DNA of 9,412 bases from Thermodesulfobacteriota bacterium (GCA_028278625.1 JANQDY010000160.1:1-9412), one strand, 5' to 3'. Positions 1-7,159 are shown, counted from the first letter of the stretch. The notes: generated by a model not told the origin, from the sequence alone. Numbers and translations: made by a program.

Positions 1-1
1 G

Positions 2-2083
2 GTGGCCCATTTTCAGGGCGAAGAGGTGGGTGTTGCCCTGGTGGCTGATTCCGAGGACATTGCGGAAGAAGCATTGCGACTGGTGGAAGTGGAGTGGGAA
101 CAGCGCCCTTTTGTACTGGACCCGGTAGCGGCACTAAAACCGGGCGCGCCCTTGGCCAACCCCGAAGATTACCCGGACGGCAATCTGGAAGCGGCTTATG
201 AATCCGGCCGGGGCGACGTGGAAAAAGGGTTTCAAGCGTCCGATGTGGTGATTGAATTCACCTCCCGAAGAACACAGCACACCTACGTCAGTCCGGAACG
301 ACCCTGCGGTGTGTGGCGCTGGAACGGCCAATACCCCGAGATCTGGCTTAAACAGCAGCGGCCCCATATTGTTAAACGGGCCGTGGCTTCCTGGTTCGGC
401 GGCATTCCCATGAACCGGATACAACTGCACATATTGTACCAGGGGGCCAGCTTCGGTGGATGGTCCCAGTTCGGCTGGAACCTGGCCGGCAACTATTGTG
501 CGGCCATCCTTGCCAGACGGACCCTCCGGCCGGTCAAATGGACCTTTACCAGAAGAGAGGATTTCTATGGCGGATCCATGGACGAAGGGGTCCACCAATA
601 CAAGGTGGGTTTCAAAAAAGACGGCACCATTTTGGCGGTCACGGGAGAGACCGTCTATGCCAATCCCATGTGGGGCGGTCAGGGTCCGACCCTTCATCTG
701 GAAGAGTGTACCACCATTCCCCATATCTATGGCAAGCGGTCCCTGGCCCTGGTGAACAAGGGTCCCAACACGGCGGTCCGCTGCGAGCAGCTGCCCAACT
801 GCCACACCCTGACCCTGGTCTTTGACCATGTGGCCGCTGAACTGGGAATGGATCCCATAGATGTGGCCCTCAAAAACGACGGCGTCCATGGGCATGATAT
901 GGAATGGGCCAAAAAAGAGAAGACCAGGATGGGGTTTCCCGAGACCGACAGCCTTCGCGAATGCATCAAAAAGGGAAAGGACGCCATCAAATGGGACGAA
1001 AAATGGCACCCGCCGGGGAAAAAGCAGCTTCGAAACGGCAATTTTCACGGCTTGGGCTTCACCTGGAACCATGAGTGGGAAGACTCCGCCGGCTCCGGTG
1101 AAATCGCCATGCGTCTCGAACGAAACGACGGGACCCTGAGCATTCTGGGCATGCGGTGCGATAACGGGGTCAATGCCGAGACCGCCTATTGCCAGGTCGC
1201 GGCGGATGAAATCGGCATGAAAATAGAAGATGTCTTCTACCGCCCCCAGGTGGATCCGGGCTTTTTCACCATGACCCCCGATTCCTCCACCAACATGAGC
1301 GTGAACGGCTTTGCGGTCCGGCATGCGGCGAGAATGCTGAGGGAAAAGATCCTTGATGCCGTAACGAGTCCCAGGGCCGTTACCCAGCGGGGAAGCTATC
1401 CTCCCTTTTTTCCGGGTATGAAACCGGAAGATCTGGACATCAGGGAGAGTGTCATTTTTGTTAAGAAAGACCCATCCAAGAAGCTGACCTTTGCGGAACT
1501 GGTGGGTCCCTCGGGGGACGAAGGGCCCCTGGCTTTTTATGAACTTTACGGCACCGAGAGAACCCCTTTCAGCGAACCGCTCTTCACCCACAGCTACCAC
1601 GTCCAGGTGGGGGCCTACCGGGGGGGGGTCCGCCCCCGGTTCATCCGCCAGGCCCACTTCATGGAGATTGAAGTGAATCCTGAAACCGGCGAAATCCTCA
1701 TCCATCGGGTGGTGAACGTAAACGACGTGGGCAAGGCCATCAACCCCATGGCCTGTGAAGGACAGATGTACGGCGGCACCTACATGGGCGTTGGCCGGGC
1801 CATGTGGGAAGAAGTGGTGCATGATCCCATAACCGGCGTGATGCTGAACGGCAACCTGCTGGATTACAAGATCGCCACCATCGAAGACTGCGGCCCCATC
1901 GACACCCTTCTGATGGAGTCGAGGCTCGGTTTTGGCCCCTACGGTTTGACGGGTATCGGTGAAGACGTATCCACCATGATCCCCGCTCTCATGGGGCCGG
2001 CCGTATATAACGCTATCGGCGTATGGATCGACGATTATCCCATTACCCCCGAAAGGGTGCTAAGGGCCTTAGGCAAAATATAG
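2..2083 (+). CDS. Xanthine dehydrogenase-family molybdopterin-binding large subunit (5'-partial)
   Basis: Catalytic subunit of a molybdenum hydroxylase (xanthine dehydrogenase, CO dehydrogenase, 4-hydroxybenzoyl-CoA reductase family), which holds the molybdopterin cytosine dinucleotide cofactor. The first visible residues match the end of the alpha/beta hammerhead domain, so about 100 N-terminal residues probably lie before the window; the GTG at base 2 is not a credible start. Numbered from base 2, visible landmarks are a cofactor-binding glycine stretch QGASFGGW (147-154), a substrate-pocket loop AVRCEQLPN beginning near 258, the C-terminal stretch with HFMEIEVNPETGEI and DVGKAINPM, and GIGE with the probable catalytic base Glu654. 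The loop normally reads R-G-x-G in xanthine dehydrogenases; here Cys261 follows the Arg. Substrate cannot be read from sequence. The stop is 9 bases before the FAD-subunit gene, indicating one operon. The family assignment is firm; the specific enzyme is not. Confidence 0.9.
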   Translation: MAHFQGEEVGVALVADSEDIAEEALRLVEVEWEQRPFVLDPVAALKPGAPLANPEDYPDGNLEAAYESGRGDVEKGFQASDVVIEFTSRRTQHTYVSPERPCGVWRWNGQYPEIWLKQQRPHIVKRAVASWFGGIPMNRIQLHILYQGASFGGWSQFGWNLAGNYCAAILARRTLRPVKWTFTRREDFYGGSMDEGVHQYKVGFKKDGTILAVTGETVYANPMWGGQGPTLHLEECTTIPHIYGKRSLALVNKGPNTAVRCEQLPNCHTLTLVFDHVAAELGMDPIDVALKNDGVHGHDMEWAKKEKTRMGFPETDSLRECIKKGKDAIKWDEKWHPPGKKQLRNGNFHGLGFTWNHEWEDSAGSGEIAMRLERNDGTLSILGMRCDNGVNAETAYCQVAADEIGMKIEDVFYRPQVDPGFFTMTPDSSTNMSVNGFAVRHAARMLREKILDAVTSPRAVTQRGSYPPFFPGMKPEDLDIRESVIFVKKDPSKKLTFAELVGPSGDEGPLAFYELYGTERTPFSEPLFTHSYHVQVGAYRGGVRPRFIRQAHFMEIEVNPETGEILIHRVVNVNDVGKAINPMACEGQMYGGTYMGVGRAMWEEVVHDPITGVMLNGNLLDYKIATIEDCGPIDTLLMESRLGFGPYGLTGIGEDVSTMIPALMGPAVYNAIGVWIDDYPITPERVLRALGKI

Positions 2084-2092
2084 GAGATTGGC

Positions 2093-3070
2093 ATGAAGAC
2101 TTTTGCACATTTCAATGCATCGACCATTGGGGAAGCGATTTCGTTGTTGAGGCGATATCAGGGAAGAGCCCATGTCATTGCCGGAGGCACGGACATCTTG
2201 GGAAAAATGAAAGACCGCATTCTTCCTGATTATCCCGAAGCACTCATCAATTTAAAGACCGTTCCAGGGCTCGACACCATCAATGAAGCGGATGGTTTTC
2301 TGAAAATAGGACCGTTGACCATTCTGGAGGACATTGCGCACCACGCAATCATAAGGGAGCGGTACACGGCACTGGCAGACGCGGCCCGAAGGACGGCCTC
2401 TCCCCATTTGAGGGAGATGGGAACCTTGGGCGGCAATATGTGCCAGGACATCCGGTGCTGGTATTATCGAAATCCGGAAAACCGTTTTCCTTGCCTTCGA
2501 AAAGGGGGTGGCCGCTGTTACGCCCTGAAAGGTGATACCCGATACCATTCCATTTTCGGCGGCAGCGTGCGCGACGGGTGTATCGCCGTGCACCCCAGCG
2601 ACACGGCACCGGCACTCATTGCATTAGACGCCAAAATCAAAACATCCAAAAGAACCCTTAGAGCTGAGGATTTCTTTCAGGTGGACGTTTCCAAAACAAC
2701 CGTGCTGGACCCGGATGAGTTGGTCACTGAGTTTCAAATTCCGGCGCCTCCCAAAGGAACGAAAAGCGCCTTTTTCAAATTCGCGCTCAGAAAATCCATC
2801 GATTTTCCCATTGTTAACAGTGCCGCAATGATTTCCCAAACACGAGGGTTGGTGGATGCCGCAAGGATCTGCCTGAACGCCGTGTATGTAAAACCGTACC
2901 GTGCGCTTAAAGGGGAGGAGGCCCTTTTAGGGAAGAACTTGAATAAAACCGCCGCTGAAGCCGCGGCGGAAAGCGTCACTGGCGACGCCACACCCCTGGA
3001 TGACAACGCTTACATGGTCCAGGCCGCGAAGGCCCTGATAAAACAGACCATCCTGACCTGTGGTGCATAA
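2093..3070 (+). CDS. FAD-binding medium subunit of molybdenum hydroxylase, with cysteine-rich Fe-S loop
   Basis: Electron-transfer subunit that passes electrons between FAD and the iron-sulfur/molybdenum centres of the enzyme encoded just upstream. The 325-residue length fits the CoxM/HcrB-type family. The N-terminal FAD-binding motif AGGTD is at residues 30-34, and the second flavin motif TLGGN is at about 112-116. Directly after it lies an insertion with Cys117, Cys122, Cys134, Cys142 and Cys163, before the usual HPSDTAPALIALDA segment (from 167). Known 4-hydroxybenzoyl-CoA reductase beta subunits carry an extra loop of about 40 residues at this place that binds a [4Fe-4S] cluster, so an extra cluster is likely here. 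The C-terminal part resembles the CO dehydrogenase flavoprotein C-terminal domain. The start ATG is preceded by AGGAG at 2082-2086, overlapping the previous stop codon, which suggests translational coupling. The substrate is unknown, so no gene symbol is given. Confidence 0.93.
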   Translation: MKTFAHFNASTIGEAISLLRRYQGRAHVIAGGTDILGKMKDRILPDYPEALINLKTVPGLDTINEADGFLKIGPLTILEDIAHHAIIRERYTALADAARRTASPHLREMGTLGGNMCQDIRCWYYRNPENRFPCLRKGGGRCYALKGDTRYHSIFGGSVRDGCIAVHPSDTAPALIALDAKIKTSKRTLRAEDFFQVDVSKTTVLDPDELVTEFQIPAPPKGTKSAFFKFALRKSIDFPIVNSAAMISQTRGLVDAARICLNAVYVKPYRALKGEEALLGKNLNKTAAEAAAESVTGDATPLDDNAYMVQAAKALIKQTILTCGA

Positions 3071-3123
3071 TCGCTTTCTGCAGCAGGAAAACGGTATCTT
3101 GGAACTCCCAAGAGGGATTCTAA

Positions 3124-3152
3124 GGGAGGGATTGAAACGGGAGGAATTGAAA
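3124..3152 (+). repeat. Tandem duplicated Shine-Dalgarno segment before the small membrane protein gene
   Basis: GGGAGGGATTGAAA at 3124-3137 is repeated as GGGAGGAATTGAAA at 3139-3152, with one mismatch. The second copy places its GGAGG about nine bases before the ATG at 3154 and is the working ribosome binding site. The first copy has no start codon at a useful distance. A small possible stem, TCTTGG with CCAAGA (3097-3113), lies just upstream. This 83-base gap separates the molybdenum enzyme genes from the transporter genes; I see no convincing promoter or terminator in it. Confidence 0.6.
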
Positions 3153-3153
3153 T

Positions 3154-3342
3154 ATGTTACCGCACATGACATGGGGGAACTGGCTGTTTTGGGGCATCAT
3201 GAGTTTTGTTGGGATCATGCTTCTGTGGCTGGGGGTTCTGGAGCTGTTCGTTCCCCTGTGGTTGGGGGTCCTGATCGCCTTTGGGGTTTTTTTGGGTTTG
3301 GTGACCTGGGGTCCCCGGGAAGAAGATGAGGAGGATAGTTAG
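3154..3342 (+). CDS. Small two-helix membrane protein linked to the ABC importer (unknown family)
   Basis: A 62-residue protein I do not recognise. It is almost wholly hydrophobic: a first predicted membrane helix spans about residues 9-30 and a second about 33-52, with a Pro at 34 in the turn, followed by a short acidic tail (REEDEEDS). It is rich in Trp, Gly, Leu and Val. A strong ribosome binding site (GGGAGG, 3139-3144) precedes the ATG, and the stop is only two bases before the first ATPase start, so it is very probably translated with the importer. The rhizobial GlpSTPQUV glycerol importer also includes a small membrane protein, GlpU, of undefined role; I cannot establish homology by eye. 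It could be an accessory subunit, an assembly factor or a regulator of the permease complex. An alternative in-frame ATG lies at 3166. Coding status is supported by ribosome binding site, spacing and composition. Confidence 0.75.
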   Translation: MLPHMTWGNWLFWGIMSFVGIMLLWLGVLELFVPLWLGVLIAFGVFLGLVTWGPREEDEEDS

Positions 3343-3344
3343 TC

Positions 3345-4460
3345 ATGGCCAGCGTAAGGCTTGAAAACGTGACCAAGGCCTTTGGCCGGAAGATCGCGGT
3401 GGAAAATGTGAACCTTCGGTGCAAGGACGGCGAGTTTCTCTCCATCGTGGGAGCGGCCGGTGCCGGCAAGAGCACCATTTTGAAGATGGTGGCGGGCATT
3501 GAGAAGCCCACGTCTGGAACCATTTACTTCAACAATCAGCCGGTGAACGACCTTCGCCCCCAGGTGAGGAACGTGGCCATGGCCTTTGAAACCTACAATC
3601 TCTATTCCCACTTTACGGTCTATGAGAACATCGCTTTTCCCCTGACCACCCCCCAGGCCAAAGCGGAGCTGGGCCCTGGCGAGGAACGAAAAAGGGTGGA
3701 GGAGATTGCCGACTTCCTGGGCATAAAGCGGCTGCTGGATCGAAAACCGGTCCAGTTGAGCGGAGGTGAAAAACAGCGGGTTTCCCTGGCCCGTGCCATG
3801 GTCCGAAAGGCCCAGGTGTACCTGCTGGATGAACCGATCGCCCATTTGGATGCAAGGCTCAAGTTCTCCACCCAGAAATCTTTGAAGCGCATGAGCCGGC
3901 AGATGGGAACGGCCATCATCTACGTGACCCATGATTACCGGGAGGCCCTGGGGCTCTCTGACCGGGTGGCCGTCTTAAACCGGGGAAATGTGGAGCAGGT
4001 GGGCACATCCAAAGAGATATTTGAAACGCCGGCCACCGATTTTGTTGCCAGATTCATCGGTGACCCCCCCACCAATCTCATTGACGTGGATGTGGTGGAG
4101 AAAAACGGCGCTGTTTTCTGTTGCACCGGGGATTTTGAAATAGAGATCGGGAAGAACCGGCTTGAAGCGCTCAGGAAAGCCGCGGTGCGTGAAAACGGCG
4201 GGCATGCGGTCCGCATGGGGATTCGGTCCTTCCATGTGACGGCAAGCCGGGAGCGGACATCCAAAAATGCCTTTGAGGTCCCTGTTTACGCCATCGCCAG
4301 AACACCGGAAGGGACATTGATCACCTTTGAACTGGAAAACGTTTTTCTCATGGTGAGCATCGAAGGAAAAGTCCCCTTTGAAATGTCCGAAAAGGTCTGG
4401 CTGGACTTTGATCAGGACCACCTTCTGTTCTTTAAGAAAACCATAGCGCTTAGCAAATAA
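3345..4460 (+). CDS. ABC importer ATP-binding protein 1 (CUT1/MalK-like)
   Basis: Cytoplasmic ATPase that powers the importer encoded downstream. The 371-residue length matches MalK/UgpC/GlpS-type subunits: an N-terminal nucleotide-binding domain and a C-terminal TOBE/OB-fold regulatory domain (about residues 240-371). Visible motifs are Walker A GAAGAGKST (36-44), signature LSGGE (138-142), Walker B with Asp162 and Glu163, D-loop AHLDA and switch His196. The Q-loop reads AMAFETYNLY, so residue 82, normally Gln (Gln82 in E. coli MalK), is Glu. All other catalytic residues are present. The start ATG has AGGAGG at 3329-3334. It lies 2 bases after the small membrane gene and 15 bases before a second, diverged ATPase with the same Q-loop change, suggesting a heterodimer. 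Substrate is not determinable from the ATPase. Confidence 0.94.
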   Translation: MASVRLENVTKAFGRKIAVENVNLRCKDGEFLSIVGAAGAGKSTILKMVAGIEKPTSGTIYFNNQPVNDLRPQVRNVAMAFETYNLYSHFTVYENIAFPLTTPQAKAELGPGEERKRVEEIADFLGIKRLLDRKPVQLSGGEKQRVSLARAMVRKAQVYLLDEPIAHLDARLKFSTQKSLKRMSRQMGTAIIYVTHDYREALGLSDRVAVLNRGNVEQVGTSKEIFETPATDFVARFIGDPPTNLIDVDVVEKNGAVFCCTGDFEIEIGKNRLEALRKAAVRENGGHAVRMGIRSFHVTASRERTSKNAFEVPVYAIARTPEGTLITFELENVFLMVSIEGKVPFEMSEKVWLDFDQDHLLFFKKTIALSK

Positions 4461-4475
4461 AATGAGGAATGAGAC

Positions 4476-5588
4476 GTGAGCAAGCTTGAGATTATCCATG
4501 TGGGCAAGGTTTACGGCAAAAAGGTGGTGGCTGTCCGGGATCTTAATTTCACGGTTCGGGACCGCGAGTTCCTGGCCATTCTGGGACCTTCCGGCAGCGG
4601 CAAAAGCACGACGCTCCGCATGATTGCGGGTCTTGAGGAGATCACGGAAGGGGAGATTCTCTTTGACGGCGTGCGCGTGAACCATCTGAGTCCCAGCCAG
4701 CGAAACATCGCTTTGGCCTTTGAGTCCTATGCCCTCTATCCCCACATGACGGTCTTTGAAAACATCGCATACCCCTTAAGGGCCCAGGGGATGGAAAAGC
4801 AGACCATCGAGCGCAAGGTGAAGGCCATTGCCCAGGAGCTACGGGTGACCGATGTTCTGGAAAAAAAGCCGTCGGGCTTAAGCGGCGGGGATCAACAGCG
4901 GGTATCCCTTTCCCGGGCCTTGATCCGGGAACCCAAGGTCACATTGCTGGACGAACCCATCAGCCACATGGATCAACGGTTGAGAGCCGTCATGCGGGCC
5001 CAGATACGCCGCATCCATGACGAAATGGGCCTCACCACCATCTACGTGACCCACGACCAGGCGGAAGCCGTCTCCCTGTGCGACCGGATGGTGGTCATGA
5101 ACCACGCGGCCCTTCAACAGATCGGGACGGTGGACGAAATCTGGAACCAGCCGGCCAACAAGTTCGTGGCCACCTTTGTCGGTGAACCCCAGATGAATTT
5201 TGTGGACGCCAGGGTTGAGGACCCGACCCATGTATCGGTCAAAAACAACGGGCACAAGACCGTCTTTCCCCTGGAGGCCCACGTTTCGGAGGAATATGTG
5301 GGGACCCATGTCACCCTGGGCATCCGACCCCAGGAGATCGATCTTGATGGAAATCCTGATGAGGCAACCCTTAAAGGGGCCGTTGACCTGGTGGAGTTCC
5401 AGGGGGAAAACGCCATATTGACCGTAAGGCTGCCCGATCAAACGGAAATGAGCGTGGCCATTTTAGGGCACAAACTGGGCCGGATCGGGGACACTGTTGA
5501 ACTCTACTTCAAGAAAGAGAACATTCATCTTTTTGACAGGGAAACACCTATTTTGCCGAGGAGCCTTAGAACCCGGAAATCGGGATAA
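4476..5588 (+). CDS. ABC importer ATP-binding protein 2 (CUT1/MalK-like)
   Basis: Second ATPase of the same importer, 370 residues, starting at GTG with GAGGA at 4464-4468 as ribosome binding site. No ATG gives a better fit to the family N-terminus. Motifs are Walker A GPSGSGKST (37-45), Q-loop ALAFESYALY with Glu83 in place of Gln, signature LSGGD (135-139), Walker B Asp159/Glu160, D-loop SHMDQ and switch His193. A C-terminal OB/TOBE regulatory domain (about 235-370) includes the typical LGIRPQEI segment. It is clearly paralogous to the upstream ATPase but well diverged, so it is not a recent duplication. Most CUT1 importers have a single ATPase forming a homodimer; a dedicated pair encoded together is the GlpS/GlpT-like arrangement. 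Both copies keep the catalytic Glu and His, so both sites are probably active. Confidence 0.94.
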   Translation: MSKLEIIHVGKVYGKKVVAVRDLNFTVRDREFLAILGPSGSGKSTTLRMIAGLEEITEGEILFDGVRVNHLSPSQRNIALAFESYALYPHMTVFENIAYPLRAQGMEKQTIERKVKAIAQELRVTDVLEKKPSGLSGGDQQRVSLSRALIREPKVTLLDEPISHMDQRLRAVMRAQIRRIHDEMGLTTIYVTHDQAEAVSLCDRMVVMNHAALQQIGTVDEIWNQPANKFVATFVGEPQMNFVDARVEDPTHVSVKNNGHKTVFPLEAHVSEEYVGTHVTLGIRPQEIDLDGNPDEATLKGAVDLVEFQGENAILTVRLPDQTEMSVAILGHKLGRIGDTVELYFKKENIHLFDRETPILPRSLRTRKSG

Positions 5589-5608
5589 CGCATCACCAAT
5601 TCATATAA

Positions 5609-5678
5609 AAGGAGGTGAGATAAAGGGTAGAAGACGTTCGTTTGGGCATTTTGGAAAAAAAATAAAGGAGGAATCACC
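5609..5678 (+). promoter_or_regulatory. Two strong Shine-Dalgarno sites in the leader of the solute-binding protein gene
   Basis: AAGGAGGTGA at 5609-5618 is a near-perfect complement of the 16S rRNA 3' end but has no ATG, GTG or TTG at a normal distance after it. The second site, AAAGGAGG at 5664-5671, lies seven bases before the GTG start at 5679 and is the one in use. The 90-base gap is AT-richer than its surroundings and contains an A-run (5655-5662). An A-rich leader with a spare ribosome-binding site could raise translation or protect the mRNA of a gene needed in excess; this is inference. I see no clear sigma-70 promoter. Confidence 0.5.
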
Positions 5679-7151
5679 GTGAAAAAAGGAAAGAATTGGA
5701 CACACAGATTTATGGGGCTCGCATTTGCCGGTCTTTTTTTGCTTGCCACGACGGGTATTGGATTTGCCGCTGACAAATTCACCCTTGACGACATCCCGGA
5801 GATCAAAAACAAAACGCCGATCCATGTTTCCGTTTTCGGCGGGCTGCCGGTGGCGGAAAAGCTGATGCCCATCCACATGAAGGCTTTTTCTGAAAAGACG
5901 GGCGTTCCGGTCACCTATGAAGCCCTCATCATGACCAGCATCTACCCCAAACTGAACGTGGAGCTTCTGGGCGAAACCGGGGCCTATGACGCCATCATTG
6001 TTGAAGCCTCCACCACCAATGAATGGGCCATGTTTCTGTGGCCCTTGAAGGAACTGGCCAAGAAATACGAGCCGAACGGCGAGAAAGCCCTGGACGCGTA
6101 CCTTGCGGGATTTGATAAAACCATGATCCGGACCTGCTCGGACAGAAACGGTGTTTTGTACGGCATTCCCTACTGGAACTACCAGCAGTTCATGGCCTAT
6201 CGCCAGGATGTTTTTGAAGATCCCACTGAAAAAGCCAACTTCAAGAAAAAATACGGGTATGAACTGGCACCTGCCACAACACGGCAGCAGCTCTACGACC
6301 AGGGGGCGTTTTTCACCCGGAAAAAGGGAGAGACGCTCAAGGGCCAACCCCTTAAAGAGAACATCTATGGTCTCGGGCTCATGGCCGGGCGTTTTGAAAT
6401 CAATGACGAGTTCAGTTCCCTGGTATGGGGGGCCGGCGGCCACTGGGCAACCCTTGTAAGGGATAAAAACGGTTCCCCCAAAGAACTGGTCATCACCAAG
6501 AAAGACAAACAGATCCTGAAAGACTCCATGGTCTACTACAAGAGCCTTCTCAAATTTGCTTCGCCCGGGTGTCTTACCGGCCACTGGGATTTCACCACCG
6601 CCCAGTTCGTGGAAGGCAAGTGCATGATCATTCCCTTCTTCTATGCCAGTCTGGACAGCTGGGGTGGATCCGTCAAAGACAAAGTCAAAGGGGGCAAAAT
6701 GGGGCTCGCCAATGTGGTTGGAAAACAGCCCTATGTCGGCAATTTCCATACAGCCGTGGCCAAGGCCAGCAAGAACCCCGAAGCCACCTACTGGCTGATC
6801 AAGTACTTCGGATCCTTTGACTGCCAGACGGAGATTCACGAAGGGGGTCTTTCGGCCGTGCGGCGTGACGTGCTGGACAACCCCAAGTATAAATCCGGTG
6901 ACTGGTGGGAGAAATGCGGCAGGCGCGGCACCGCCAACAGCGAGGCCTTTAAGGCCCAGCAACCGTATGTTTCCGATTATCTCCATTTCAACAGCGTGGC
7001 CATGGGCAAGATCTATGAAATGCAGATCATCGAACTGCATGAGGCGGCCATCGACAAAATCACGCCCGATGAAATGGTGAAACGGATCACCAAGGAAACC
7101 ATTAAACTTCAGAAGAAATTTGGAGAGCTTCCCATTCGGGAAGAGAAATAG
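5679..7151 (+). CDS. Periplasmic solute-binding protein, family 1 (CUT1-like importer)
   Basis: Extracytoplasmic receptor that captures the transported solute and delivers it to the two permeases encoded next. The 490-residue precursor begins at GTG 5679 with ribosome binding site AAAGGAGG. It has a Sec signal peptide: basic start (KKGKNWTHR), hydrophobic core about residues 11-27, and probable cleavage after Ala30 (GFA). There is no lipobox cysteine, so it is predicted to be free in the periplasm. The mature part has the two-lobed family 1 pattern: VSVFGG strand, MKAFSEKTGVPVTYE, a YDAIIVEAS strand, and a GVLYGIPYWNYQQF segment that forms part of the ligand cleft in relatives. At 490 residues it is longer than the usual 400-450. 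Many aromatic residues (Trp, Tyr) occur in the lobes, as in sugar and polyol binders. The ligand cannot be named; a sugar, polyol or glycerol derivative is most likely from the system class. A strong hairpin follows the stop. Confidence 0.92.
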   Translation: MKKGKNWTHRFMGLAFAGLFLLATTGIGFAADKFTLDDIPEIKNKTPIHVSVFGGLPVAEKLMPIHMKAFSEKTGVPVTYEALIMTSIYPKLNVELLGETGAYDAIIVEASTTNEWAMFLWPLKELAKKYEPNGEKALDAYLAGFDKTMIRTCSDRNGVLYGIPYWNYQQFMAYRQDVFEDPTEKANFKKKYGYELAPATTRQQLYDQGAFFTRKKGETLKGQPLKENIYGLGLMAGRFEINDEFSSLVWGAGGHWATLVRDKNGSPKELVITKKDKQILKDSMVYYKSLLKFASPGCLTGHWDFTTAQFVEGKCMIIPFFYASLDSWGGSVKDKVKGGKMGLANVVGKQPYVGNFHTAVAKASKNPEATYWLIKYFGSFDCQTEIHEGGLSAVRRDVLDNPKYKSGDWWEKCGRRGTANSEAFKAQQPYVSDYLHFNSVAMGKIYEMQIIELHEAAIDKITPDEMVKRITKETIKLQKKFGELPIREEK

Positions 7152-7159
7152 TTCACTTT

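Noticed and set aside
134..1822. Long open frame on the minus strand (562 codons) opposite the large subunit
   Set aside because: It lies wholly opposite a gene with clear family motifs, has no recognisable domain, and such antisense frames are common in biased-codon GC-rich genes.
2..2083. GTG at base 2 as the real start of the large subunit
   Set aside because: The sequence begins in the middle of the hammerhead domain, so the gene clearly continues upstream of the window.
3060..3329. Plus-strand frame of 89 codons overlapping the end of the FAD subunit and the small membrane gene
   Set aside because: It starts at a GTG without a good ribosome binding site and runs out of frame through the hydrophobic small gene, which has a better start signal and spacing.
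3975..4745. Minus-strand open frame of 256 codons spanning the junction of the two ATPase genes
   Set aside because: It overlaps both confident ATPase genes and shows no domain or ribosome binding site of its own.
5572..5584. Small CCCG/CGGG hairpin at the end of ATPase 2
   Set aside because: Only four base pairs within coding sequence and no T-run, so it is not a credible terminator.
5497..5682. Plus-strand 61-codon frame overlapping the end of ATPase 2 and the binding-protein leader
   Set aside because: Its ATG lies inside ATPase 2 in another frame with no good ribosome binding site; only the leader part is mentioned as a weak leader-peptide idea.
5601..7040. Long open frame on the minus strand (479 codons) opposite the solute-binding protein
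   Set aside because: Composition is odd (rich in Gly, His, Phe), no family signature is visible, and the plus-strand gene is certain from its signal peptide and family pattern.
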